From positions 9,373,429 through 9,437,428 of the forward strand of contig CM046833.1 of the NCBI GenBank assembly GCA_025618425.1: a stretch of 64,000 nucleotides of DNA, written 5' to 3'. The stretch is from Heliocidaris tuberculata. Lineage: Eukaryota > Echinodermata > Echinoidea > Camarodonta > Echinometridae. A program made the position numbers and the translations under genes. The notes beneath the pieces were generated by a model that was given only the letters and a program-made list of their open reading frames with translations, was not told the DNA's origin and ran no database searches. Positions 34,751 to 45,813 of the stretch are shown piece after piece. Within the stretch, counting starts at the first letter, position 1, and each line of letters opens with the position of its first letter.

Positions 34751-35242
34751 GTCGAATGTAAGACTGAAAAACACCCCGTTTTCTCAAAACCGTCGAATGC
34801 AAGACTGAAAAACACCCCTTTTCCCCCAAAGACGTCATCTGATCCTTTCATTCGACTTTTTTTGTTGTTGACAAGCATGGGTACCCGGCATGGGTGTGGA
34901 TGCTCCACCTTTTACCAATCCATGTGCATATAAACTCTTTCTCAGTACAATGAATATCTCCATATAGATTTGATTTCATTCGATTTGAATTTATTTAGAA
35001 AGTATTAAAAATGTCTAGTGAAGACAAAATATGTTCAAGTAAACACATACAGGTCTGCTTTCCGGACAGAAATACAATAACATTAACAACATTATAAGCA
35101 CATTTTGCAGAATCAATATAGGATCAAGTTATAAAATACTAATACACACCAGCTATGATTGCCAGAAAAACGTACATTGTAACATTTCAAGCACAGAGTT
35201 GCATGGTGATATATATGCAATGATAGGTTTTTGTAAAATTAA

Positions 35243-35841
35243 AGGCCAAGTCCACACCAATATCAAGTTGATTTCAATAAATAGAGTCAAATTAAACAAG
35301 CATAATGCTGAAAATTTCATCAAAATCGGATGTAAAATAAGAAAGGTTTGACATTTTAAAGTTTCGCCTATTTTCACAAAACAGTTATATGCATAACACG
35401 GTGGATATGCAAATGAGATAGCTGATGGTGTCACACACTCACTATTTCTTTTGTATTTTATTATATGAATTATAGAATATTTCAATTTTTGCAGATTTGA
35501 CAATAAGGAAGCTCTTCCTTGAATCACAATATGTTACAACAATGACAATTCCACAAGTTCAGTGAGGAATCAATTTTTGTTTCACATCATAATGAGGAAA
35601 AAAATGAAATATTTCACATTTCATATGATAAAATACAAAAGAAATAGTGAGTGGATGACGTCATCGGTTCCCTCATTTGCATACCGACCAGGATGTGCAT
35701 ATAACTGTTTTGTGAAATTAAACTTTAAAATTTCGTAACTTTCTTATTTTACATCCGATTTTGATGAAATTTTCAGGATTATGCTTGTTTAATTTTACTC
35801 TACTTTTTCAAATCAACTTGATATTAGTGTGGACTTGGCCT
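35243..35841. mobile_element. TTAA-flanked MITE with ~150-bp arms
   Basis: Begins AGGCCAAGTCCACACC and ends with its inverse, with TTAA on both sides (35239-35242, 35842-35845). The arms match over about 150 bp. It is inserted in the LINE fragment below. Confidence 0.85.
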
Positions 35842-35845
35842 TTAA

Positions 35846-36640
35846 CTCTGCAGGTTGAGGTGGTTTTTAACACTTTTTTGAAACAAGCCAAGAGTTTTCA
35901 TGTTGACTATACTTTTAGGGAGTTTGTTCCAGTCGTTTGTAGTTTTCGGATAGAATGAGTTCATATAATAATAATCTGTTCTTGCTGTTCTGGGTACATG
36001 CATCTTTAAGTTATGATGATCTGTTCTTCCAATTCTGTTCGCAGGTTTGCACATGTTATTACGTCCTATATCTGTGATATGTGATATCTGTCATTTACAA
36101 GCTTATAACACTAAAAAAATAAGTTGGAGGTACTTTCGTCTACTCTCTAATGTATTCATACTAAATTCTTGTAACAAAGTGTTGTAACTACATGTACTAC
36201 TCCAGTCTTTGTTCAACATTCTTACGTATAACATTTTTTAAAATCTTTACAATCAGTTGGCTACCGCTTTGTTTCTGTATGGATCACATGCTGTGCAACA
36301 ATAATCCAAACATGAGCGTACTAAAGATTTTGTAAAGGGTTTTTAAAACTGGTTTTGGTCAGTCAACGCAGTCCCTCCGTATATTATGTACCAAAAAGGT
36401 CTATTGCACTTTACATGTAATTCGGTACAATGATCATTCCAATTTTAAGTGTTATTTATCACAAGACCCAAGTATTTCTCAGTTGATGTACTTTGTAACC
36501 CTTGACCATTATTAGTATATTTAAAACTAACATTATGAACCTCACCTAGGCATCATAATCTTGGATTTAGATATGTTGTAATCAAGGAGGCAATGTGGCC
36601 TGACAGAATTCAGCATAAGCTGAGATTAAATCGACATTTA
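35846..36640 (-). pseudogene. LINE 3' fragment (CR1/L2-like C-terminus)
   Basis: The minus strand reads RTDYYYMNSFYPKTTNDWNK, LPKSIVNMKTLGLFQKSVK, the conserved C-terminus of CR1/L2-like proteins, preceded by KPFTKSLVRSCLDYCCTACD (about 36330). Stops and frameshifts are present. The 3' part continues left of the TTAA element to about 34975. Confidence 0.7.
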
Positions 36641-36965
36641 AATTAAAATAAAACCAGCCATCTTCAAGAGTAAATGTTTTTACTGGAAATAGTTTTGACT
36701 TGTTGAATGATATTTTGCTGATTGAATGATTACTGACATCAGGTAAGCAATCATTTGATTAACAAAGCAGCTTATAGGCTTAGGTACCAAATCACAAGCT
36801 TTATAATTTTCTGAACAATACTTAAACACCTACATAACCTACACTGTATCGTCCAGGAAAAGCTTGCTTGTGATGTGATATCTAGTCTAATTTTCTAAAC
36901 TTTAGTTCCACCTCCCCAAGATGTGCACCTCCCCATGCCCAAACCAGCCTACGCCCTTGGTAGAC

Positions 36966-37728
36966 TCTGTCCTTTTCGTTACCAAAGAAGATCTCTACAC
37001 TTCTACCCCAGCTTCCGAGCAAGACCATCAAGAAGACAAAAAAGAATTGGACACGTATATTCAGGATATTCGTAGAAGGTCAATAGAAGGCACAAAATCT
37101 CCTACAAGGAATTCCAGCAGGCGCACAGAGGAAGTTGATTCAGTAGTAGACATACTTCCTTCCGAAGATGATTTTGACACTCCTACACCAGCTCCCGATC
37201 AGTATGAACAGGATTCGGCGACATCTTTGCGTAGAAGAACCGTAAGAGGCACGAGTTCATCCGCAAGACGAGATAAGGTACCGGACTCAGTTTTGTGTCC
37301 TACCGAAGAAGATCTCGACCCTCTGGCACCAGTTTCTGAACGAGATCAAAATTTTCACCAGAGACCAAGAGGAATCAGACGTGGTGGTCTAATTGATAGA
37401 GATACATTACAATTTGTGGAAGAAATATCTCCATCTCAAAATTTACTGGAAGAGATGGAAAATCTTTTCCCATTGCTACGTGATGAAAGTAAGACAAAAA
37501 TCGATCCCGAAAAGGACCTAGACCTTCAGAATAAGGACCCCGTCAGAAGGTCAAGTGAAGGCGAATGTGGGACTGCGGCAAAGGGATCTGTGCGCTTCGA
37601 GGATATGTGCAAGCAAACATACACGTGTCTGGACAAGGCGTTGGAGGAGACACTACCCTTGGCGAAGCTATATTGGTTGGTCAGGTGTCTCCAAGCTTTG
37701 TCAGATACGGTGAAGGAACTAGTCTCGC
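36966..37728 (+). CDS. VPS9-domain gene, main exon, right part
   Basis: Frame continues from 34142. It encodes three imperfect repeats of about 55 residues, each with an acidic core such as VDSVLFVTKEDLYTSTPASE, VDSVVDILPSEDDFDTPTPA and PDSVLCPTEEDLDPLAPVSE, separated by RRR-basic/Ser patches: a disordered linker. The end (FEDMCKQTYTCLDKALEETL, then PLAKLYWLVRCLQALSDTVK) matches the helical region leading into VPS9 catalytic cores. It stops at a GTGAGT donor in phase 1. An ATG at 36921 lies in the transposon and is not the natural start. Confidence 0.8.
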
Positions 37729-38093
37729 GTGAGTGTTCTGTCCGATGTGTCGTTGGGGAATTTTCCTCTACTTTTTAATTTTTATTTGTGCTGAACCCCC
37801 CCTCCCCCTGTTCCGCGAATGATGATAAGCAAACCATCTAATAAGAAATTATAATTGATGGGCCTACGTACAAAGGGAGAGATGCAGAGGGAGAGAGCAA
37901 GAGAGAGAGAGGGGGGGGGGGGGAATAATCTAATCCCCTTTGCAAACGATCATCAGAAGCATATACAAAAAAACCCCAAAACAAACAAACAAACAAACAA
38001 AAAAAAAGAAAAGATTATTGTGATATTTAATTCGCTTTCTGTTCGCATTGTGTCAATCTGAGACCCTCTCTCTGATAATTTCTGTTTGGGTAG

Positions 38094-38347
38094 GTGAGCA
38101 GACTGGTGCCAATTGTCCAGTCGGAGCCGATGACCTACTGCCCTCTCTCATCCTCTTCCTCATTAAGGCTAACCCAGGACAGTTGACGGCGCTGTACCCG
38201 CAGCTGAAGTTCCTCGAAGACTACCTTCCTGACACCATCGCCACCGGGATTGTGGGCTACACTGTAACACAATTCTCTGCAGCTTTCTCCTTCATCATCC
38301 AAACCGATGTAGCGTATGAATATGAATGGTGTGAAACGGTGTTTTGA
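38094..38347 (+). CDS. VPS9 domain exon (Rab5-family GEF)
   Basis: Joins in phase 1 after GTTTGGGTAG. It contains GADDLLPSLILFLIKANPGQ, the signature of VPS9 domains (Asp and Pro contacting Rab5 switch regions), and GIVGYTVTQFSAAFSFI, the other conserved block. VPS9 domains exchange GDP for GTP on Rab5-type GTPases at early endosomes. Read through, the frame ends at TGA 38345; alternatively a GTGAAA donor after TGG T near 38332 would lead in phase 1 to the exon at 41421. Which subfamily (RIN, VPS9D1, other) is unclear. Confidence 0.85.
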
Positions 38348-39660
38348 TCGAGACTGGAGTTAAGTGTCACAGGCAAAGCTTATTCAAAGGGGCCATATTT
38401 TGACGACTGTATATATATATATATATATATATATATGCATGTGTGTGTTTGTGTATACTGTAACATCTCAATCCGTCAAGCTGATTGCTTGCGAAATTAA
38501 AGTATTATTTTGTTGGATATAAGTAACAATTTATAGTAGGTGTGTTTATGCAGTGAAGTACTTATCGATAAATATTTTAAAAAAAAACCCCCAAAATGTG
38601 AAAATTCAAAGGAGTATAAATTTTTCCGCTTCGAAACATACACTTTATCAGTATCAGGGGAAACAAATCATTTGAAATTTCAAAATACCAAGTACATTAA
38701 AAAATGGAGGGGAAATATATACAAATCATTACATTAACAAAATTAATAGAATTAACAAAAATAATAGAATATATTTTGCAAGCATTTTGTATTACGCTCC
38801 TATCTCTATTGTCCCCAATTTCTTTCCTTGGTACGTAGAAGCAAATGCAGGTCACTGTTTTGACGAAAGGTCATTAAACAGAACGTCCATCGTATAATAA
38901 AAGACTCTCAGTTAATATGAAAAGAAAAAAAAAAGATATCGATATACAATGTCGATAATTATGGAATTGCTCAGGCCAGGGAACGTCACGAGGATATTTG
39001 TAAACGCACATAAATACAAATGAAACCGATTTCGTTTCAAAATGTGCTTCTACATTATGACGAAATTTGTAGAAGTACCTTTGGAAGAGAAGTCATTTCT
39101 TTTATTTGTGTGCTCATATAACTATATCAATAATCGAATATCCGTCGACTTTAATTTGTGATGAATATAATACTGGCTGATTTTGATTCGTTTTTTAATA
39201 TTAGGAAAGATTTATCTTACATTATCTTTCAAGGAATAGACTTTGAATAGACTAATCCTGGATAGATCAACCTTGCCTACTTTTGTGATATATTCCTTCT
39301 GTGTGTCATTTCAAATCCATTCCCTTTTTTTAATCCGGAACATGTGGAAGCAGGAGGAGAGGGCTTGATATATCGTATTATATCCCACATCATAAAAATT
39401 CTCCTGCAAGGACTGGCTAGGAATATCACACGTGACATAAAATACTTTTACCATGAACAGATGAAGAAAACATGGATATATTTTTCGCTATACCGATATT
39501 TTGACGTCACTTTTTTGTTTTTCTGGATATTTCGAAAGTATCGATATCTCGACAATGTACCGTGATAATATTTGTGCCTGACGAGCCTCTCAGTGTATGT
39601 AGGTCTACTCTAATTCTACATTTAGTTTTTATTTTGTATCTATCTAGGTTTACTTTTGTA
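38348..39660. other. Non-coding stretch
   Basis: TA repeat at 38410-38437. AT-rich with no recognised exon. Confidence 0.4.
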
Positions 39661-39846
39661 GGATATAAATCAAATATACCATACACATTTTTTGAGGCAC
39701 CAGTTGAAATTATGGATTCTTCGGTGAGTGGCATAGTTACTATTTTCTTCGAGGCTGAGCCCCTCAGAAAATAGTGCTATGCCAGTCAACTCATAAAGAA
39801 TCCATAATTTCAACCGGAGCCTCTCAGTGCATGGTGTATTTGATTA
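39661..39846. repeat. Long imperfect hairpin
   Basis: The outer arms (ATAAATCAAATATACCATAC... / ...GGTGTATTTGATTAC) and inner arms (GGCATAGTTACTATTTTCT / AGAAAATAGTGCTATGCC) pair over about 80 bp with a small loop at about 39745-39760. It may be a MITE; the extent would also suit a small-RNA precursor. Confidence 0.6.
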
Positions 39847-41420
39847 CTAATATCTGAGTAATGACCAGTCCATCAATCCACGTTTCAGTCTATTACGTAA
39901 TGATGAGTTAAGTAATTAAGACATCATCTAATTAAACAAACACAATTAACAAGACACCATCGGAACGTAAGACATTAGTAAGTGAGACTTTATACTTTGA
40001 CTTGCTTTGAATAGTTTTTTTTTTTTTTTTGTTAATGTTAAACGGCTGGTCTTTTAACCTATTTTGGATATAACGGTCGTTAATATTATGTAAGAAGCAA
40101 CACTGACATGAATTTTAAATTTTGGTCGCCTGTAAATAAGCAACATACATGACTTACAAAATGCAAATTAATGTAGCAGGAATCTCTATCATTAATCTTG
40201 GCCGAATCCCTGGAGAATACAAGGCATTATGAAGGCAAAATGACCTGCCTTCTCCTGTTTACTATCAGGAAACCAATCAATATCTTTTTTTCCCGATTAC
40301 GTCTATAAAATTTACATAGCTGTCAACATCACCTAATTGTCGTTGAACTTTTAAATCTATTGACAACCTAATGTGTAATCAGGGATGATTGTATCCAAGT
40401 TTGTGCAGTTGGCTAACGATGAATAACAGTGCTTTGGGCCATTACAATTTTAACAGTAATTTGTTTGCATGTGTGTGTTGTGTGTGATGAAGGCCGTCAA
40501 AACAGCTTGAAAAAGCGTTTAGAAAACTAGATCGGTCCCGTTATATATTATTGATATAATAGTAAAGCACAATGGTCTCTTTTTGTACTTCCTTGTTTAT
40601 TGACTGTGTTTCGTGTACAAACTTCAGGAAGCTAGTGTCTTAAATAGGCCTACCTACAATTGCCTTTTTTATTTGACAGAGAGAGAAAGAGAGAGAGAGA
40701 GAGGGAGACAGATACAGAGAAATGCCCACTTTTCAGATTTTACACTTTTTAAAAATTAATTTTCTTGATTCTCCCATACAATTAGGATGATTTTTTTCCC
40801 GTAGAAGATAGATATTCAACAACAACAACAACTACAACAAAAAGATTTCAAGAGGGCTCTAATTTTTATGGCATCCATAACGGTGATATGGAATTTTCCA
40901 AGATCGTCACTATTAATAAGTTTTTCTTATTATTTTGAAGGGGTTTTAGAATATGAGTTATTCTTTAAGTTTATACAAACCCCTTTAATGGGAAATAATG
41001 GAAATGGGTCGATGTCAGGTATAACAGGATATCTGCGGCTCTACCCTGCTTTGAATTTGAGCAGTTTCCCCCTGCTGTAAATGGTACTGTACCAGCTCCA
41101 CTTCTTTAAGGGTAGTTAGTATTAAAGTATAATGATCTCCCATCAATTGTCTATTTTTCTACTAACTGCAGAATTACTACAATAAATTTATTGATAACAG
41201 TGAAAGTCAACACCTCATGAAAGTAGGCCTTAAATTCAGCCATCTAACCCTTACCCTATTACACTGTTGATAAGTGTGGCATAACGTTGCACAGGCATAC
41301 TTTTTTTCTTCGGTATAAAAAGAGATCAATTTAGTACCTCAAATTATGTTGCAAAATATGTTTATGTCATCAGGAGCGTGAAAATTCTGTAATAGGCAAC
41401 AATAATCTCTTCTCTCATAG
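39847..41420. other. Non-coding stretch
   Basis: T run at 40017-40030, (GA)n at 40679-40705. No exon recognised until 41421. Confidence 0.4.
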
Positions 41421-41671
41421 GCGTGGTTTATGAAGCGGAACCTTCGATACGCGCCATAGTGGGGCGTGGCGTAATGGAGCTGTGCGGTGAACGGTGGCCA
41501 CTGAGGCGTTCACTCGTGTCGTGTGCAAGGAGGGGGCGTGGTCTTTGGAGCGTGGAGTTCGTTCTTCGCGGGGTTGATGTTGTTATTGATAGCAAAGAAG
41601 AAGACTCGAGGTCGGCGGTGATCGGTGGCGGTACATTCATCATCCACTTCGTTCATGCGGACAGACGATAA
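41421..41671 (+). CDS. Probable coding exon, maybe last of the VPS9 gene
   Basis: After CTTCTCTCATAG, a GC-rich 251-nt open stretch begins VVYEAEPSIRAIVGRGVMEL, continues with VEFVLRGVDVVIDSKEEDSR and ends TFIIHFVHADRR with TAA. Its base composition contrasts with the AT-rich flanks, which favours coding. Entry in phase 1 suits a donor near 38332 in the VPS9 exon, giving a C-terminal extension; this link is an inference. No domain recognised. Confidence 0.5.
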
Positions 41672-42742
41672 CAAGCCGTGACGGGGATTATACGAGCTCC
41701 AGGGGAGAGTTTACCGACCGTTTGGAAGATGGGATCATAAGAAATAAGGGAAATATGAGACTGCAACTCTTTCTGTCACTGTCGTCCTTTCTTGACAGCG
41801 ATTATATATAATAAAATTCAGTAGTACACACTGCCGGTCGGAGGAGTGATGACAGATTAGTTTGGATGACACATGAAGAAAAAGACGAACAAAGGGAATT
41901 AAGCAGGACAATATGACCTCAAAATATAGAAGAGCGAGAAGGAAAAAGAGAAGATAAAAAAAATTAAAAAAGAAAGGAAAAAAGAAAGGCATTGAATTAA
42001 AAAGGAAATTGAAAAACAATAACAAAGACGTAGGAAAAGACAGGAAAGTCAGAAAGAACAAGAAGGAATATAGTGAAGCGAAAGAAAGAGGGGGAGTTAG
42101 AGAAAGAAAAGAAAAATTAAAGAGGCGCTGTGTGAAGATGCCTTATACAATAGAGAAATAAGGAGAGAGAAGGAGAGATAAGGAAATAAAGAGGGGGGGG
42201 GGGTTAGAAAAACTTATGTGACATGGATGCGTAAAGTTAATGCAGATATACAATACTTCACTTACCTAAAATGAATGAGACACTCAATTAGTAAGGCTAT
42301 GTATTTAGAGATAAAGACGATTTAATAATCATTTACCCTACATTTAGTATTCTTGTATCATCATACTCATAATAAATCCCCCACTATCCAAAAATAAAAT
42401 ATAAACAAAATTTGAATATTTTAATTTTTTCTTACGAAACACCAGAATATTTCGTTTCCCATTCATCCATGCTTTTCTGAGATAATTTTTAGTAGGACCA
42501 CACGGGAGATATTCAAAATAATATTTTTTTCATACCATCCATTCTTTCATCGGTTTCGCTAAAGTATGCCCGACAAATTATTTCGTATAATGTTCTGTCA
42601 GGAAAAGGCTCAATGCAAGCATGAAGGTGGTACATTTATGGCCCCGCCCACTGCGTGACGCGTCGAACGGTAGCGTTGGTTTATTCCTTGCTGACGTCAT
42701 GATCATGCAAATTATCCAGGCTGCAGGTTTCTCTTCGGTAAT
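41672..42742. other. Non-coding stretch
   Basis: Purine-rich (41920-42200, with a G run at 42192-42202). No gene recognised. Confidence 0.4.
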
Positions 42743-42765
42743 TTAGATCTCTCCAGCTCCCTGAC
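42743..42765 (-). CDS. Small secreted Cys peptide gene, exon 3
   Basis: After TTCTCACAG (reverse strand), GT completes a glycine codon and the frame reads QGAGEI and stop. Phase and short length fit exon 2, but a different downstream exon cannot be excluded. Confidence 0.55.
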
Positions 42766-43417
42766 CTGTGAGAATCAAAACACGATGTTGTTCAAAATTA
42801 TGCATAGAGCCTTATTTATAAACCAGAAGGCAGGAATTTAAATACATGAAATAAGCATACCATTAAAAAAAAAAAAAGTTTTAGGCTGAAGGATATTGAG
42901 TACCTTGGCTTCAGGGACCACATTATGAAATCATTTGTTTGGACTTTTTTGTTTTTTTGGTTTTTTTTTTTTGAGGGGGGGGGGGGGGATGCGCAAGCGC
43001 TGTTGGGGGATAAGCAAAAAATATAACGGGAAATTGGACTTGAGGTAGCCAACGGAATAGGTATCCGGAAAAATCAGTTATTGCAGTGGGGGCAATATAT
43101 CTTCCTGAAGAGGCCCATCAGGTTTATAAACCCTTCATCTATCCGTGCCTGCCATCTCATTTTATTTCTATAAATCTCTGTGCTAAGATTCTAGCTCCAA
43201 ACAAACACACTAAGACATCAGTCACACAGCTAGACCGACTGTGAACCGATTTCAACTCGACGGTTTCCAGGCAATTCGGTGTCATGTAAATTTGTGTTCG
43301 CCTATCTGGCTTCCCACTTGTCGTGGTGACTGGCCGCTCGGCTATGACTGGGGTAATAATGTTGGAGCGCCATGAACGTCACGCCGTGACTGACCTGAGC
43401 GCTATACAAGAAGGCAC

Positions 43418-43483
<66 letters not shown>

Positions 43484-43553
43484 TTATTAGCATTATTATT
43501 TTCATCATCATTATTATTATTATTATTATTATTCATTATTAGCGTCATTATTA

Positions 43554-43611
<58 letters not shown>

Positions 43612-44057
43612 ATTATTAATGATGTTGTTGCAGCAGAATCTTTGCAATCCTACTGATTTAAGAGAGGGTAACGAAATTTTTAATCAGAAGGTATATAAGA
43701 CCCCGATTAAAAGTTTCCCAATCTGTTATTTCACATTATTGTAGACCAAAAACTCTGTGAAAGGGGAACAAAGCAATATGTTTTTCTAAAATACACAGTC
43801 TAAGATCCTAAGATATAGGTACGCATTAGATTGTAAAATAAGAGTATATACAGTTTGGGGTCATTTTTCTTTAAGACGAATTACCCCAAAGTGCATGAAA
43901 ATTAGTAATCGATATATATTTTCTTAAAACGTATGTTCTTAGATACTAAAAATTAAAGACATAGTAAATTTTAGGGTATAAGTACATTTTTAATTGAGTT
44001 GATTTTCCTTTAAAAAGACGAAATTACCAAATTTGCATAATGGCAATAACGACTTAC
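42766..44057 (-). other. Intron 2 of the Cys peptide gene
   Basis: Holds A and G runs at 42866 and 42975, a probable SINE 3' end (GAGCGCTATACAAGAAGGCACC at about 43397) and an (ATT)n microsatellite at 43420-43611. Confidence 0.5.
43420..43611. repeat. (ATT)n microsatellite on a SINE-type tail
   Basis: Nearly 190 bp of ATT with a few CATTATTAGC interruptions, attached on its left to a GCGCTATACAA tail as in SINEs here. Confidence 0.9.
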
Positions 44058-44144
44058 CGACGCAGAGAAGGTAATACTTGTTGTAGTTTCTCTTGAATCG
44101 CCTATCACACACGCACGTAGCTCCATTTTCATGATGGGTACATC
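44058..44144 (-). CDS. Small secreted Cys peptide gene, exon 2
   Basis: 87 nt between TTTCAG and GTAAGT, phase 1-1. It encodes all four cysteines: CTHHENGATCVC, then a basic/aromatic run DRRFKRNYNKYYLL and a final Cys, spacing C-x8-C-x-C-x14-C. Six Arg/Lys outweigh three acidic residues. The first part resembles half an EGF module (NGATCxC), but the last loop is too long. With exon 1 the product is a 96-residue precursor. Alternative readings: EGF-derived hormone-like peptide or an antimicrobial peptide. Confidence 0.7.
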
Positions 44145-44316
44145 CTGAAATGAGCGCAAATGTAGATTTAAATTTTCTTTTAAAATTTTTACCCAAAAAT
44201 ATCATTTGTTTGTTACCACAACACATCATTTGTTGTTTTTTTTTTCACCACAATATTTATGGCTTACTTTTACTTTGTAACTTTAACATGTTAATAGGTG
44301 ATTTTTTTTTTCAACA

Positions 44317-44730
44317 TTAACCCTTTCGAGACAATTTACCACATTTTGTGGTTTGGCTCAATAAATTTTGATTCAGAGCTCTAAAAAATATACCAGATGC
44401 ATGAGTAGAAAGAAAAAATTTCTTCACACACTATGTCAATTTTCGTTGCATGTCCATATTGTGTTTGATCTCAGGAATTTTTATAACAAGAATAAGCTTT
44501 AAAAACCTTAAATTGGCAACATATTGAGAGGTTCAGAATCATTGTTTTTTATCCAAATTGGCAATTTTTTCAACTTTTCGACAAAATTTCTAACCATGTA
44601 TATCGTTTCCAAAGACATTACACCTTATTAGAACCATGTGGCACTAAAATAAAAATATTTTTATTGCCAATTTGAAGAACAAAATGTGATCAATTTAGCC
44701 CTTTAATAATTCCTGTCCTGAAAGGGCTAA
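44317..44730. mobile_element. MITE with TTAACCCTTTCGAGAC-like ends
   Basis: Begins TTAACCCTTTCGAGACA and ends GTCCTGAAAGGGCTAA, imperfect inverse. The right 70 bp (CAAAATGTGATCAATTTAGC...) recur at 51484-51554. Confidence 0.65.
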
Positions 44731-45246
44731 TACATGACTTCGTAAAATGATATCCTTCTTTAGAATACCTTCCCTCATCCTCTCCTGTCCTATTCATTGT
44801 TCTCCCTCACTCTTTCTTCATTTTGCATCCCCTTCTCTCCGTAACATATTATAGTACGAATATATTGTAAACATAAGTTATTTTGTACTCTGTATCGTAT
44901 TATATGTCCATGTTTTTTTTTTTTTTTACTCTATACATTCCATGTATTCAAGACCTTGGGCTGCCATGTGGATTTTGATAAATACCATTTCACTTTCTTT
45001 TGCAATTATACCTTTTATGTAATTGCAGGTGCGCTAGTCAAAATATATATTTATAGGATGAGAATGGAATATTTATTAGCGACTGAGAAGTAGCAGCGAA
45101 TATTGATGTAGCTGTGATTTCTTATTTATCTTCACCCACGCACATAATCATGTACATGAGCGCGCACACACAGATACAACACTTTTTTTTTTTAAATAAG
45201 ACACACGCACACCCTGGTATCAATATGCCTTTAGCACTTCATTTAT

Positions 45247-45392
45247 TTGATGTATGATAAAAGAGCAATGTAGATAAAATGCCTTGCTCAAGGGCATAAG
45301 TGCCGTGTCGGGGATCGAACGCCCGATCCTCGCATCTCCAGTCAAGCGCCTTAAACCACTGGACCACGGCACCTCCACTGGACCACAACACA
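45247..45392 (-). mobile_element. SINE with intact tRNA-like head
   Basis: The minus strand 45372-45300 forms a 73-nt tRNA-like sequence with a perfect 7-bp acceptor stem (GTGCCGT / ACGGCAC), a B-box GGGCGTTCGATCCCC and a D-arm GGTTTAAGGC, but no proper anticodon stem, so it is a SINE head and not a tRNA gene. The body continues TATGCCCTTGAGCAAGGCAT, typical of marine tRNA-SINEs. Confidence 0.75.
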
Positions 45393-45424
45393 CACACACA
45401 CACACACACACACACCCAACACAC
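45388..45424. repeat. (CA)n microsatellite
   Basis: About 14 CA units at the SINE head. Confidence 0.9.
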
Positions 45425-45524
45425 ACGAGCGCAGAGATAAACAATCGCCAAAATATCACGTGTAGCTCAATGGCACTTTCTAACGTATTATGTATGCTGA
45501 TCCCATATAAGCTCCTCAAAAAGA

Positions 45525-45785
45525 GTTCTGCAATTCAAGTTTGAGCATGGGTACTCTCGTTTTAAGGTACTATCATAATCATCATTCAAAAACACAATCC
45601 ACCCTTCAAACAAATGGAAAAATTCACTGTTAACCTGATAAGAAGGCATTTTGCAACATTTCACTTGTAGACTAACATCGGCCCCACACTCAGGTGTACT
45701 GCATTCCATGGTTAATGATACCAAATTATAGTATGATAGCATAGTAACAAAAGAGATATCAACGCTCAAACTTGAATTGCAGAAC
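45525..45785. mobile_element. Element with perfect 22-bp terminal repeats
   Basis: GTTCTGCAATTCAAGTTTGAGC at 45525-45546 is exactly inverted at 45764-45785, 261 bp overall. It lies only 28 bp from the donor of exon 1 of the Cys peptide gene. A minus-strand frame inside is cysteine-containing but has no signal peptide or splice support. Confidence 0.75.
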
Positions 45786-45813
45786 CTTTCTTGAAGGGTT
45801 TATATCTACTCAC

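Larger units (their letters stand above)
34143..36959. mobile_element. 2.8-kb TIR element splitting the VPS9-gene exon
   Basis: Ends CAAGGGCGTAGGCTGG and CCAGCCTACGCCCTTG are exact inverses, and the flanks carry the same GTAGAC. It has no transposase frame; it is filled with later insertions (LINE fragment, TTAA element) and homopolymers: C run at 34184-34196, G run at 34482-34504, A run of about 40 at 34710-34749. The terminus is hAT-like in sequence, but the duplication is 6 bp rather than 8. Confidence 0.8.
44145..45813 (-). other. Intron 1 of the Cys peptide gene
   Basis: Carries a MITE (44317-44730), a SINE head (45247-45392), a CA repeat and a perfect-TIR element (45525-45785). Confidence 0.6.

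Noticed and set aside
36921..36965. ATG at 36921 as start of the 285-codon frame
   Set aside because: The first 15 codons are transposon end sequence; the natural frame enters from 34142.
45300..45372. tRNA gene on the minus strand
   Set aside because: Good acceptor stem and B-box but no proper anticodon arm, and a SINE body follows.
45488..45769. 93-codon cysteine-containing frame
   Set aside because: Inside a TIR element, no signal peptide, no splice sites in phase with neighbours.
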